Shown one piece after another: positions 17,022-26,209 of a stretch of 55,253 bases of DNA. The DNA is from Candidatus Kapaibacterium sp. Lineage in GTDB: Bacteria; Bacteroidota; Ignavibacteria; Kapaibacteriales; UBA7675. The position numbers and the translations under genes were made by a program. The notes below the pieces were generated by a model. It made no database searches. It had not been told where the DNA came from and worked only from the letters and a program-made list of their open reading frames with translations. The stretch is from NCBI GenBank assembly GCA_028284775.1, contig JANQRB010000060.1:1-55253 (forward strand), written 5' to 3'. Position 1 is the first letter of the stretch; each line of letters starts with the position of its first letter.

Positions 17022-17615
17022 ATGACAACAAGCTATTGGATACGCCTTGCGCATGGGTTCCAGTGCTATGACGGCCGCCGGACAATCTACAAATTCAAGT
17101 ATGTCATTCGCCGAACGGAAGCCATCTGGCCCGGCAGAGCCAGCGACAGCGAGAAAATCGATTCCCACAATCAATCGCGCCATAGAGCTGACGACGGCAG
17201 TATTAAGGTACGCTACCGTCTTGAAACAAGCGCCCGGCCATTCGATGTATTTGAAGTGTTGCAGTCGACTTTTGCGCGCTACGATGAAGACCAGGAACAC
17301 TCCATTTTATTTGTCCTCAATGCACAGCACGAAATGACCGGCTTCAAGCTAATCTCAACCGGCGGGCAGAACTACACGACGGTCGATTGCAAGGTGCTGT
17401 TCCGCAATGCTCTCCTTTTGGGCGCCTCGGCAATCATATTGGCACACAATCACCCTTCAGGTGATCTGCGTCCTTCTGATGATGACATCAATGTTACCGC
17501 TAAAATTGTGCAGGCCGGACGCGTACTCGATGTTGAAGTGCTCGATCACATCATTTATACCGGCAAAGGCTATACTTCGCTCAGACAAAGTCGGCCGTCG
17601 CTGTTTGGAGGTTGA
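17022..17615 (+). CDS. RadC-like JAB/MPN-domain protein, short form
   Basis: 197 residues. The C-terminal ~125 residues are the RadC/JAB domain: FVLNAQHEMTGFKLISTGG, then VLFRNALLLGASAIILAHNH, then PSGDLRPSDDD and VLDVEVLDHIIYTGKGYTSL. The JAMM metal motif HxHx7SxxD is intact (HNH...S..D). The helix-hairpin-helix N-terminal domain of full-length RadC is missing; instead there are about 60 residues with no family resemblance. The usual HPREVF segment before the metal site reads DCKVLF. Such short RadC forms are common on mobile DNA and in FCB genomes; the biochemical role is not established. The start is supported by CAGGGAGAG 9 nt upstream. It stands alone after a gene-poor region. Confidence 0.85.
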   Translation: MTTSYWIRLAHGFQCYDGRRTIYKFKYVIRRTEAIWPGRASDSEKIDSHNQSRHRADDGSIKVRYRLETSARPFDVFEVLQSTFARYDEDQEHSILFVLNAQHEMTGFKLISTGGQNYTTVDCKVLFRNALLLGASAIILAHNHPSGDLRPSDDDINVTAKIVQAGRVLDVEVLDHIIYTGKGYTSLRQSRPSLFGG

Positions 17616-17845
17616 GTGTTCCGAAATCCAGCGCCGGCAGCAACACACGGCCACGCATTCGAATACTACTGTGTTAATGCCGATGGTGTGAAGAGACGAT
17701 CTCGCAACCGGAATAAATACCGTCATTAAGCCTTGATTTGCAGCAATTGCCGTGTATTTTCGCATGTGGTACCCCATTCCCCTCCTCAGTGTTTCTTCAC
17801 AAAATCCTTGTTACTCTACACCTTTGATTATTGTTGAGGATCGTT

Positions 17846-19453
17846 ATGAGATTGCGTGGCATTATTGTCGTATTAGTTGTCCTTTTCCTTGGCGGCGCGC
17901 TGCAGACAGCGGCGCAGCATATTCAATTGAACGTTAATCCGGGTCGGCTGATTCTGCCGCAGGCGGACGAGGCCGAATTCGAGGTCACGATAATCCCGCA
18001 GGGTGGATTTAACGCATCCGTCCTGCTCAGTGCCGAAACTCCAACTCTCGGCGGCGACGAAGTCGAGTTCGGGTTCAGTTCGAATCCGGCGAATCCGCCT
18101 CAGTACAATAGTGTAACAATGACGCTCAAGCTGACAGTCGACGCGAGCGTCGGCGTTCATGAGATTACCGTCAAAGGCGCCAACGGGACGATAAGTGCCA
18201 GTAAAAAAATAATGGTGGAAGTGACACCGCTTGACGACTGGAAGGTTTACAACACCGACAACTCCGACATTCCTTCGAATAATGTAACAGGCCTTAGCTT
18301 CCAGGGAGATCAGAATCTGTGGATCGGCACGACGGAAGGGCTGGCGCGCTTCGACGAAATTAACTGGGAAATATTCACGACGGAAAATTCAGCAATTGCC
18401 GGAAATCATGTCAATTCCTTGCTCTATGACAACGATCGCAAAGAGTTATGGGTAGCGACAAAATCAGGCCTCTCTTATTTCGACGGTAGCGACTGGACTA
18501 CCAGCGATGTCGCTGGCGGCGGTCTTCCCGATAATAATGCCCGGGCGCTCAACCTGGCCTCTGACGGCACACTCTGGTTATTGGCCGGGGAAAATGTTGT
18601 TAAACTCAAGGATGGTCTGTGGACGGCCTACAATGGCGCTAATGCCTCTATACCCGACCAAGGCCTGGTGGATATCACCGTTGACGAAATCAATCACGTC
18701 TGGCTGCTGGTGCCGTACGGCCTCTATCAATTTGACGGCAATGAGTGGACGCAGATTACGAAAGCAATTGTTTCGCCGGTCCCTCATCACGTGTTCAGCG
18801 ATCACAAGGGCTCTATCTGGTACGCGATGGCTCTCGCCGGTGTTTATCGTCTGCAGGATGATATACTGACTCCATTGAAGAATCCGGCCTTCGACACCTG
18901 GCATCCGAGCTATGTTACCATCGACCACGAAGGATATTTGTGGTCGACAGGGCATGGTGACGCCGCCAACGACGTACCTTTCGGCCTGGTTCGAATCGAC
19001 CTTGAGGAAGATGAATGGCAGGATTACAATACCGACAATTCAAAAATCCCTGTTAACAATGTCAATATGATAGCAACCAGCGAAGAGTTTGGCGTCTGGG
19101 TCGCTACATCCGGCGGCGGCCTGATCAGCTTCGAAGAAGCCAACTATACGCCGATTCTGACTGAAACGGACGTCTGGGATCAAGCGAGCCCGCCGCTTGC
19201 CCTCGCGCAGAATGCACCTAATCCCGCATCCTCTTCCACAACGATCGCATTCAGCTTGTTGGAGCGAACGGAAGTACGTCTTCAAATCTATGATCAATTG
19301 GGGCAGCTCGTCGCGGTGCCCGTCAATGGGGTACTCGGGGCCGGTGAACATCGCATGAGGATCGACACCGGTGACCTGCCAAACGGTGCATACTGGTATC
19401 GTCTTGAGGGTCCTCAGACCACGCTGCAGCGGCAGATGATCGTGCTACGCTAG
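17846..19453 (+). CDS. T9SS-exported two-component-regulator-type propeller protein
   Basis: 535 residues from ATG 17846, which has GAGGA 6 nt upstream. Signal peptide MRLRGIIVVLVVLFLGGALQ ends near TAAQ. Residues about 25-130 form an Ig-like domain (HIQLNVNPGRLILPQADEAE onward). Residues about 135-440 contain Reg_prop-type repeats (LWIGTTEGLARFDEINWEIF, ELWVATKSGLSYFDGSDWTT, VWVATSGGGLISFE), predicting a beta-propeller as found in periplasmic sensors. Here it is a free exported protein. The C-terminus (LAQNAPNPASSSTTIAFSLL, then LQIYDQLGQLVAVP and a final MIVLR) is a T9SS sorting domain. Ligand unknown. It converges on the sensor kinase gene. Confidence 0.9.
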   Translation: MRLRGIIVVLVVLFLGGALQTAAQHIQLNVNPGRLILPQADEAEFEVTIIPQGGFNASVLLSAETPTLGGDEVEFGFSSNPANPPQYNSVTMTLKLTVDASVGVHEITVKGANGTISASKKIMVEVTPLDDWKVYNTDNSDIPSNNVTGLSFQGDQNLWIGTTEGLARFDEINWEIFTTENSAIAGNHVNSLLYDNDRKELWVATKSGLSYFDGSDWTTSDVAGGGLPDNNARALNLASDGTLWLLAGENVVKLKDGLWTAYNGANASIPDQGLVDITVDEINHVWLLVPYGLYQFDGNEWTQITKAIVSPVPHHVFSDHKGSIWYAMALAGVYRLQDDILTPLKNPAFDTWHPSYVTIDHEGYLWSTGHGDAANDVPFGLVRIDLEEDEWQDYNTDNSKIPVNNVNMIATSEEFGVWVATSGGGLISFEEANYTPILTETDVWDQASPPLALAQNAPNPASSSTTIAFSLLERTEVRLQIYDQLGQLVAVPVNGVLGAGEHRMRIDTGDLPNGAYWYRLEGPQTTLQRQMIVLR

Positions 19454-19562
19454 TGCAAGAAGCAAGAGTCCTGATGCGTCATCCGCCATTTGTAATCTGT
19501 ACCATATTCGTCGTCCGGCACAGTTAAAGCTGCCCTATGTCGGGTATGTTGCGAGCCGCATT

Positions 19563-21794
19563 TTACGCGGAGCTAGGTTCACTTTGTCGCTTGCTCTTCG
19601 CGCTTGAGTTTCGGATCGACAACGGCAGCGAAATAAGGAACTCGGAGCCTTTGCCTTCGTCGCTGTGTACTGTGATGCTTCCGTTGTGCTGCTCGACGAT
19701 ACCGTATGAGATAAACAAGCCCAGCCCGGTCCCTTCGCCGACGTCCTTCGTGGTGTAGAAGGGTTCGAATATACGCTGTTGCACTTCGGCGCTCATGCCC
19801 TTGCCATTGTCTGCTATGGAAACCTGAATGCAGTCTTCGAGTAGGCGGGTGCGAATCTTGATTCGGCCACTTCCATCGACAGCCTGAACGGCGTTGTTGA
19901 GAATATTCATGAAGACCTGGTTTAACTGACCCGGAAAACACTCAATTTTCGGCAGGTCGCCATAGTCCCGTTCGAGGTCGATACAATGTTTTGTTTTGTT
20001 TCTAAGCAGCACAAGCGTGCTGTCCAATCCTATGTTAACATCGGCCAGCTTGACCTCATTCTCATCCAGGCGAGAGAAATTACGCAGGCCCTGAACGATT
20101 TCGGCGGTGCGTCGGGCGCCTTCTTCGATACCATTCAGCAATTCGCTGACTTCTTTAAACAAAAAGTCGGCGTCGATTTCATCCTTGAAGCGCTCCGCTT
20201 CAGCCAGCGCAGCCGTCACATCGCTGCTGTCCTTCAGCCTGTTAAACTTGTCGAACAGATGCTTCAACTCTTCGAAGTCAAGCTTCAGGGGCTGCACGTT
20301 GGAAGACACGAAATTAATCGGATTATTAATCTCATGCGCGATTCCCGCCGTAAGCTGGCCGACGGTAGACATTTTCTCAGCCTGTACAAGCTGTGTTTGC
20401 GCCACCTTCAGCTTTTCCAGCGTATCCTGAATCTGACGGTTGCGTTCATGCAAATCATCATTGGTTTGTTTAAGCGAGCGGGCCTGTGCGTGAATCTCTT
20501 CTTTCTGATCTTCCAGCTGTCGGTGTTGGGCTTTGATATCGCTGCGCTGTTGTTTCAGCGCCTGAGCCATTTGATTGAATGCCTTCGTGAGATCGCCCAC
20601 CTCATCATTGGAGCCCTGTGGAATTCGGCGGTCGTAGTCACCGGCGACAATAGCTCGCGTACCGTCCGCCAGGTGCCGAAGCGGACGCGACACAGATCGT
20701 GCAATGAGGATGGAAGCGAGGATTATGAGCACAGAAATCAGCAGCAGCGTAATTTTCAAGCGTGCGTGCAGTTCGTAAATGCCTCCCATGACCTCTTCTT
20801 CATCGATTTCCGCCAGCAGAGCCCAATTGACGTCTGCAATGTCGAGTGGTGTATAAGCGGCGATAACCGGGATGCCGCGATAGTCTTTGTATCTGCCGGT
20901 GCCGGAATCGCCACGTATGGCTGCGCGCGCGCCCTCGCTGCGGACTGACTGTAAGAGGATACTGGTTGCACAGCGTTCCATTTTACGAAGGGTATCGGCG
21001 CCGACACCGCGATCACGCAGCGATGCGATTAAGTTTGTGGGCTGCTCGATCAGAAATCGCGAGTCACTGCGCATTGTAAAGTCGTCGGCAACAATGTAAC
21101 ACTCGCCGCTTTTGCCGAAGCCCTGCTGCCGCCAGCCATTGTTGCCCGTCATGACAAAGTTGATGCCGTTTGCGCAGACAGGTAAAACTAAGGCGCCCAG
21201 AACACTGTCGCCGTCGGCGATCGGCGAGGCCAGTAAGGCCACCGGTTCATGACTGAGTGAATCGACGAAGGCAAAATCCAGCAAGAGGACGGTATCGGCA
21301 TTGCGTGCATCCCAGAAAGGACTATACTTCTCCGGCAATCGCTCGCGATAAAAAGAGGCTTGCCGCGCCGGATATTCGACATCGGCCGGAAATTCGGTGT
21401 CGAACACAACAGCGTTCCGATGGTGATCGTAGAGCTGCAACTCATCATAACGCAAGCTGACGGCGAAATCCTTCAAGTCATCATAATGCCGGCGGTAAGC
21501 CTCAGTATAGGCTGACGAAGGTTGTCCGGCCCTCATGCGAGCATCATTCAATTGACGAAAGGCCGAACGCAGCGAAGCGCTGCGCGAGAAAAATCTGGCT
21601 TCGGCCCGGCACTGACGCAAATAGCCTTCCAGTATCACTTTGCGCGATTCACGAACGCTTGTCAGATGCTTGGCTGCCTTGGCGCTTACTTCAACCTGGG
21701 CATTGGTATACTCGTGCCATGCGGTGGCAATGAAGGGAATCAAGGCGACAGCCAGAAAAGAAACTATCAGCTTGGATTTGATGCTTTTGAACAT
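19563..21794 (-). CDS. sensor histidine kinase (Cache-like sensor, HAMP, HisKA, HATPase)
   Basis: 743 residues. An N-terminal membrane helix (LIVSFLAVALIPFIATAW) is followed by a large extracytoplasmic sensor region (about 30-340, Cache-like), a second helix (ITLLLISVLIILASILIARS), HAMP (PLRHLADGTRAIVAGDYDRR) and a coiled coil of Gln/Lys-rich repeats. HisKA carries the phospho-acceptor His in GIAHEINNPINF (about residue 486). HATPase has N-box NILNNAVQAVDG, G1 IADNGKGM, F-box FEPFYTT and G2 GEGTGLGLFISYGIV. The H-box GIAHEINNPINF is characteristic of the HPK4/NtrB-like group. No response regulator lies beside it, so it is an orphan. Substrate unknown. Confidence 0.93.
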   Translation of the reverse strand: MFKSIKSKLIVSFLAVALIPFIATAWHEYTNAQVEVSAKAAKHLTSVRESRKVILEGYLRQCRAEARFFSRSASLRSAFRQLNDARMRAGQPSSAYTEAYRRHYDDLKDFAVSLRYDELQLYDHHRNAVVFDTEFPADVEYPARQASFYRERLPEKYSPFWDARNADTVLLLDFAFVDSLSHEPVALLASPIADGDSVLGALVLPVCANGINFVMTGNNGWRQQGFGKSGECYIVADDFTMRSDSRFLIEQPTNLIASLRDRGVGADTLRKMERCATSILLQSVRSEGARAAIRGDSGTGRYKDYRGIPVIAAYTPLDIADVNWALLAEIDEEEVMGGIYELHARLKITLLLISVLIILASILIARSVSRPLRHLADGTRAIVAGDYDRRIPQGSNDEVGDLTKAFNQMAQALKQQRSDIKAQHRQLEDQKEEIHAQARSLKQTNDDLHERNRQIQDTLEKLKVAQTQLVQAEKMSTVGQLTAGIAHEINNPINFVSSNVQPLKLDFEELKHLFDKFNRLKDSSDVTAALAEAERFKDEIDADFLFKEVSELLNGIEEGARRTAEIVQGLRNFSRLDENEVKLADVNIGLDSTLVLLRNKTKHCIDLERDYGDLPKIECFPGQLNQVFMNILNNAVQAVDGSGRIKIRTRLLEDCIQVSIADNGKGMSAEVQQRIFEPFYTTKDVGEGTGLGLFISYGIVEQHNGSITVHSDEGKGSEFLISLPLSIRNSSAKSKRQSEPSSA

Positions 21795-21984
21795 TGCAGG
21801 GAAACCGCTTCTGATACGATCACAATCGACGCACAGGCAGGATCATTGGCCTGCGCCGATCCTAATTTGCGATAATTCCCGCTTAATACAATAGCACAGG
21901 CAGGCCCGGCGGCGGTAGTTCTCATGATGCTCCGTCCGCCGGCCTTAGTCCGAACTTTGACTGTCATTTTGAGCGTTCCGAAAA

Positions 21985-22017
21985 GCGAAAAACCGGTCGT
22001 CAGCGGACGACCGGTTT
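21985..22017 (-). terminator. minus-strand Rho-independent-like terminator
   Basis: Stem AAACCGGTCGTC (21990-22001) / GACGACCGGTTT (22006-22017) is 12 bp perfect with a 4-nt loop. Read on the minus strand it is followed by TTCGCTTTTC. No recognised gene ends here, so the transcript it would stop is unknown. Confidence 0.6.
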
Positions 22018-22661
22018 CTCATTGGGTCCTATCGCGAAGCAATTTGCTGGCAGCCGCTTGCCGTTGCTGCTTATGAATGCTGAGAAAAGCATTCGCAGGT
22101 GTTATCCCTCCGACGAGAGCGGCATTCTCAACTTCTTTGTCGTGGGCGGATCTCTTGCCAAGTTTCCGGACGCCGCATAGACAGCATCAGATGCGACGAA
22201 TCCTTCGGTAAACGCTGAAAAGTATTCAAAGTCGGCAGGCAAAGAAAGCGGCATTGAGTAAGTGTGGCGAATACTAGCACAGATGTGGCTGAATACTGAG
22301 TAAGTGGGAAGCAAGCTGCCGGCTGCGAGATCGCCGACCTGGCCTGACCTCCGCCTCGGCGCAAAGTCCTGCCGCTAATCTCATCCCTGCTGACAGTTCA
22401 GTAGCAAAAGTTCGGACAGCCGGAGCAATGATTTCCGTTAATCCATCCTTCCGATGGCCGGACAAGAAGACCGGCTTGTCTGTCTCTTTGCGAACGTTTT
22501 GACGCACTCGCCGGGCTTATGAAGGTAGACATGCTAGTCCTAGCCGCGACTGTCGATATCAGCGCGTGGCCCCGCGAGTCCGAAGCTGGAACTGTACCGT
22601 TCACGTTGTGAGCCAGGGTACAGATTCTGACATGGTAGCATTTGCAACGATGAGTGTCCCA

Positions 22662-22701
22662 CAAAAAAGCCCGTCGGATTCAGGAAGAATTCCACGGGCT
22701 T
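22662..22701 (-). terminator. minus-strand Rho-independent terminator, orphan
   Basis: Arms 22667-22681 and 22687-22701 match at 13 of 15 positions around a 5-nt loop. On the minus strand the stem ends CGGGCTTTTTTGTGG, a textbook T-run. The only upstream minus-strand DNA before a plus-strand gene is about 440 bp of apparently non-coding sequence. Confidence 0.65.
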
Positions 22702-23146
22702 CAGTAACCAGGCGGACCGGTTCAGTTGCTGTATAGATGAGTATAGCGTTCAGGCCGTTGATGAAGCGGGAATGTCAGCAGCCAAAGGCCGCCAATCATC
22801 AGCGGCTTTATCAAACGACATGACTAAGTTATGTCTGCGCCGGGCGGCGGCACAAGCGGATTTCATGGCGTTTTTACAATTCGGGTGAATGCGCAGCAAT
22901 GTAGCTGTTCATTCATGTTCTATAAGTCCAACGCTCAGCTTGCCATAATCCAACGTCAAGTCATTGCCTAGCTCCTCGCCAATTCGATGAAAATACTGGT
23001 GAGTCCCGGTTCCGTCCACGCCGGCTGCGAGCACAGTAGGCACAATCAGATGGAGGGCCTTAGCCGACAGCGATTGCCCTTGCCCCTAATGTTTGTATAT
23101 TCCGCGAGTCCACAGGAATACTGTTCTACGAGATACATTGACTGCT

Positions 23147-23746
23147 ATGTCTTCTCTCCCCAAAACGATGCTCACGACCGACGAATATCTCGCTATCGAG
23201 CGTGAAGCGGACTACAAAAGTGAATATTTCGCCGGTGAGATGTTCGCGCTTGCTGGAACATCACGAAAACACGGGATTATCGTTCATAATATTTCGCGCG
23301 AGATAGGCAATCAGTTGCTCGATCGCGATTGTCTGGTTACCACGAACGACTTGCGGGTCAAAATTGAGTCCATCGGCAAATACTGCTACCCGGATATCGT
23401 AGTTACCTGCGGGAAGGAAGAGCTGGAAGATGAACATCTCGATACGCTTCTCAACCCGCTCCTGATCATTGAAGTGCTGTCCGATTCCACCGAATCTTAT
23501 GATCGCGGCGTTAAGTTTCGTCACTATCGTTCCCTGGCCTCGCTGAAGACCTACGTACTCGTTGCGCAAAATGAACGCTATATCGAAATCTTCGAACGTC
23601 AGCCGAATGATACCTGGCTCTATAGCGCGATTAATGAAGAAGATCAGTCCCTGCCGCTGGAATCAATCACCTGCAGCCTGTCGATGAACGCGGTCTACGC
23701 CAAGGTCGAATTCGAGAGCGACAGGCCCGGGCTGCCGACGAAATAG
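23147..23746 (+). CDS. Uma2 family (DUF820) restriction-endonuclease-like protein
   Basis: 199 residues. The Uma2/DUF820 family has a PD-(D/E)xK nuclease-like core: TTDEYLAIEREADYKSEYF at the start, then CYPDIVVTC (motif Asp), LLIIEVLSDSTESYDRG (EV-L-S signature) and KFRHYRSLASLKTYVLVAQN. These core positions are intact, so it could be catalytically competent, but no substrate is known for the family. Members occur in many copies in cyanobacteria and FCB bacteria and are often acquired laterally. It stands alone between a gene-poor region and a gene on the other strand. ATG 23147 is chosen; 23168 is a possible alternative. Confidence 0.88.
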   Translation: MSSLPKTMLTTDEYLAIEREADYKSEYFAGEMFALAGTSRKHGIIVHNISREIGNQLLDRDCLVTTNDLRVKIESIGKYCYPDIVVTCGKEELEDEHLDTLLNPLLIIEVLSDSTESYDRGVKFRHYRSLASLKTYVLVAQNERYIEIFERQPNDTWLYSAINEEDQSLPLESITCSLSMNAVYAKVEFESDRPGLPTK

Positions 23747-23776
23747 ATGGTTGCAAACTTTTGACGAATTATTGCA

Positions 23777-25297
23777 TTAACTCAGACTTTGTTCGATGCG
23801 GCCGGCGCGATAGATGTCCGCCAGCGCTTTACCGCTGAGTTTGCTTTCGACCCACTGCAGGATTTCCTGCAAACCGGCTACGTAGGATTTACGCGGATCG
23901 TTATGCATGCTGATTAACTCGACGCGTAAGGCGCTGAATACAACTTCGGCATCGGCGTTTGTGCTGCTGCGTATCAGTTGTTGTAGGTGTTTCGATACAA
24001 TGGCGGCGAATCCTGTTGCGGCTGATGCGATATCGGAAGGAATATTGCTGAAGGGATCGTCTCGACTGCTCTTGTCTTCATAGTAGGCAATCCATTCGAG
24101 CATCAGGGCAACCTGGCGAATGTCGCTGCGGACGCCGGTTCTGCTGCTCTCCTTAATTTTGAGCAGCCAGGGACGCATTGCCGGAAACTCGCTGAGGATA
24201 AAATGAAGAAGCGCAATATTGTAATAGATTGAAACGGCACGAGCAGTATCCAGCAGTTCGGCAAAACTGCGCAGGCCTTTTTCAATCTGCGGTATACAAG
24301 CACGTGCCTGCTCGATTCTGCCTGTGTTGAGCAGAAAAAGCAATTCCAGATTCCATTTTTGTTGAAAAACGTCGGCCTGTGCCTCGCGGCTGCGGGCGGG
24401 CAGCAGGTCGAACTTAACGACCGTTCTGGCATATTCTTCAAATCTATGTAAACGTATACAAAGACTTAAGTAGTTGGAGAGAACATGCATGTGGCGATGG
24501 AAATGCTCCGGTGCTGTGTGTGGCGTCTGTTCACAAAGTTCCAGCACTTTACGACTGTGGCCGAGCGCCGCATCGAAATTGCCCATGGCACGCGCATAGG
24601 TGGCGAAGATCAGATGGCGGTAGTACGTAGCCGTAAAAGTCTTCTGCTCGCTGTCGGGATGCAGCAGCGGATGCCGCACCAAATTCTTAAAGGCCTGTTT
24701 ACTTTCTTCATTGGTATTTTGCTGTCCTTGTCTACTCAGCGCGAAAGCCTGATCGTAGAGATTCTTTAACTCGGCGATGTTCGAGATGCTGTCCGTTACC
24801 TCTCTGCTTTCCTGCGCCAGCTGCTCGAATGCTTGAGACGAGATGTCTTTGCTTTTCTTAAGCAGTTTGCGTTCCAGGTCAATCAATCGCAGCAGCAAAC
24901 CGAATTCCTCGTAGCGGTATGCCAGCGTTTTGGCTTTGCGGATGATCTTTGCGCTTTGCGGCAGTAAACCTTTGTCGGCCAGGAGCTCGGCATTGTCGAT
25001 TAACTCGCCCACCGCCGTTTTGCCGCTGCGACCCTGGTGGAACGATCGCAGAGAACGCAGGATCAGGTTATAGAGATGAACTTTTTCGACAGCAAGCCGA
25101 CTTACGAGTTTTGTTGCGGCCAGGCGCTGTTTAACAGCGCTCTCGTCGTATTCTTTGAGCGCGTTGATTGTGTCGAACAGCACAACATAGTTATTCTGCT
25201 CGCCAATGACGTGCTTGGTCGCAAAAATCTTAAAATGGCGTTTCTCCGCTTTGGTCAGGCTCTTAATCAGCACAAAGACGTTGTCGGAAGATTTCAT
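23777..25297 (-). CDS. TPR-like helical repeat protein of unknown function
   Basis: 506 residues, all alpha-helical in appearance with no signal peptide. The start MKSSDNVFVLIKSLTKAEKR followed by HFKIFATKH resembles a conserved Bacteroidota family of about 500 residues that I recognise only as uncharacterised. The middle has repeated helical pairs (AELLADKGLLPQSAKIIRKA; KTLAYRYEEFGLLLRLIDLE) compatible with a TPR-type solenoid, suggesting a scaffold role. No catalytic motif is visible. It stands alone on the minus strand. Confidence 0.75.
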   Translation of the reverse strand: MKSSDNVFVLIKSLTKAEKRHFKIFATKHVIGEQNNYVVLFDTINALKEYDESAVKQRLAATKLVSRLAVEKVHLYNLILRSLRSFHQGRSGKTAVGELIDNAELLADKGLLPQSAKIIRKAKTLAYRYEEFGLLLRLIDLERKLLKKSKDISSQAFEQLAQESREVTDSISNIAELKNLYDQAFALSRQGQQNTNEESKQAFKNLVRHPLLHPDSEQKTFTATYYRHLIFATYARAMGNFDAALGHSRKVLELCEQTPHTAPEHFHRHMHVLSNYLSLCIRLHRFEEYARTVVKFDLLPARSREAQADVFQQKWNLELLFLLNTGRIEQARACIPQIEKGLRSFAELLDTARAVSIYYNIALLHFILSEFPAMRPWLLKIKESSRTGVRSDIRQVALMLEWIAYYEDKSSRDDPFSNIPSDIASAATGFAAIVSKHLQQLIRSSTNADAEVVFSALRVELISMHNDPRKSYVAGLQEILQWVESKLSGKALADIYRAGRIEQSLS

Positions 25298-26209
25298 GAT
25301 CTTGTCTGTGTTTCGAATTCAAAAGATAGGTGCTGTTCATAAAATGCTCGCAAATAGGATTGAATCTAGCTGCTTTGGGATGGATGTCAGTCCAGCAGCA
25401 TTTGCTGTAACGGAGCGCCGTCGTCAAGAGCTAAGTCGCGCATTCCCGTCCGCTGCCGGGCATGCATGGCGAAGGCCGTCCGTCGATTCAGAGACCGGTT
25501 ACCGCCACAAAGATTACTGAAAAATTATTAATGGAAAAATCTTTTGACTTTTAATCTTTGGGTGCTAATTTTGGCAGCAGATCAATCAGCGACGCCCAGA
25601 ACTACTGAGGATCGCATTAAGCACAATTGAGACCGCAATCCGCTGGATGACCTGATAGCTGCCAATTGCTACTAAAATTGATACGAATGCGTAATACTAC
25701 CGATATCCCTTAGGGATGCGGACGAAACGACGGCTTTGCGAGACAATACAGAAAATCGCTGCGAATGCACGCTCAGACTTTTAATATTACATAGGCACCT
25801 ATGCCTCGCTGGTCCCGGTGGAATTATCCGTCGGCAGGCTGGTTGTCAATAGACCGAATTTTATTTGCGGTACTTTTTATCTGCCGCCAAAATATTCGAA
25901 CTAATACATGTTCCGTATCAGTCGACTGCTGGAAATTTTGATATTCATTGTTCAACACGATCTAACTAGCACAAACGAATTATGCCCTCACCATAGCGCC
26001 AGGGAGTCACGGGTAGGCCTCCCTGGCGCTCACCACCGCTTTCGTCGCTCCAAGCCAATGAATGCGGAACGTACAATATGATCGAAGCGTGATTTGTGAA
26101 AGTACCCCGTATTGCCTAATTTCAGCGTTTCATTGGTGAAGCTGGCCCACGGGGTCATGGGCCGTCGCCAGTGATCCTTCGGAGTCCCATCAGCAAAATC
26201 AATCTGTCA
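25298..26209. other. 0.9-kb intergenic region
   Basis: It lies between two divergent genes and should carry both promoters. I see no gene. A 12-bp perfect inverted repeat, AGCGCCAGGGAG (25995-26006) / CTCCCTGGCGCT (26019-26030), has no T-run on either strand. Other short AT-rich patches at 25510-25570 could be promoters, but none is decisive. Confidence 0.45.
25995..26030. repeat. 12-bp perfect inverted repeat
   Basis: AGCGCCAGGGAG and CTCCCTGGCGCT are separated by 12 nt. No T-run follows on either side, so a terminator is unlikely. It lies 180 nt before the tandem-LuxR regulator gene and could be a binding site or an RNA hairpin. Confidence 0.4.

Larger units (their letters stand above)
21795..23146. 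other. 1.35-kb gene-poor stretch with two minus-strand terminators
   Basis: No protein gene is supported. Two strong hairpins with T-rich tails on the minus strand (21990-22017 and 22667-22701) lie here although no minus-strand gene runs into them, since the next gene to the right is on the plus strand. The interval between them could encode one or two non-coding transcripts. A short imperfect repeat (GAGTAAGTG with GAATACT) occurs at about 22256-22310. Confidence 0.45.

Noticed and set aside
19986..20948. 320-aa open frame opposite the sensor kinase
   Set aside because: Antisense shadow of a well-supported kinase.
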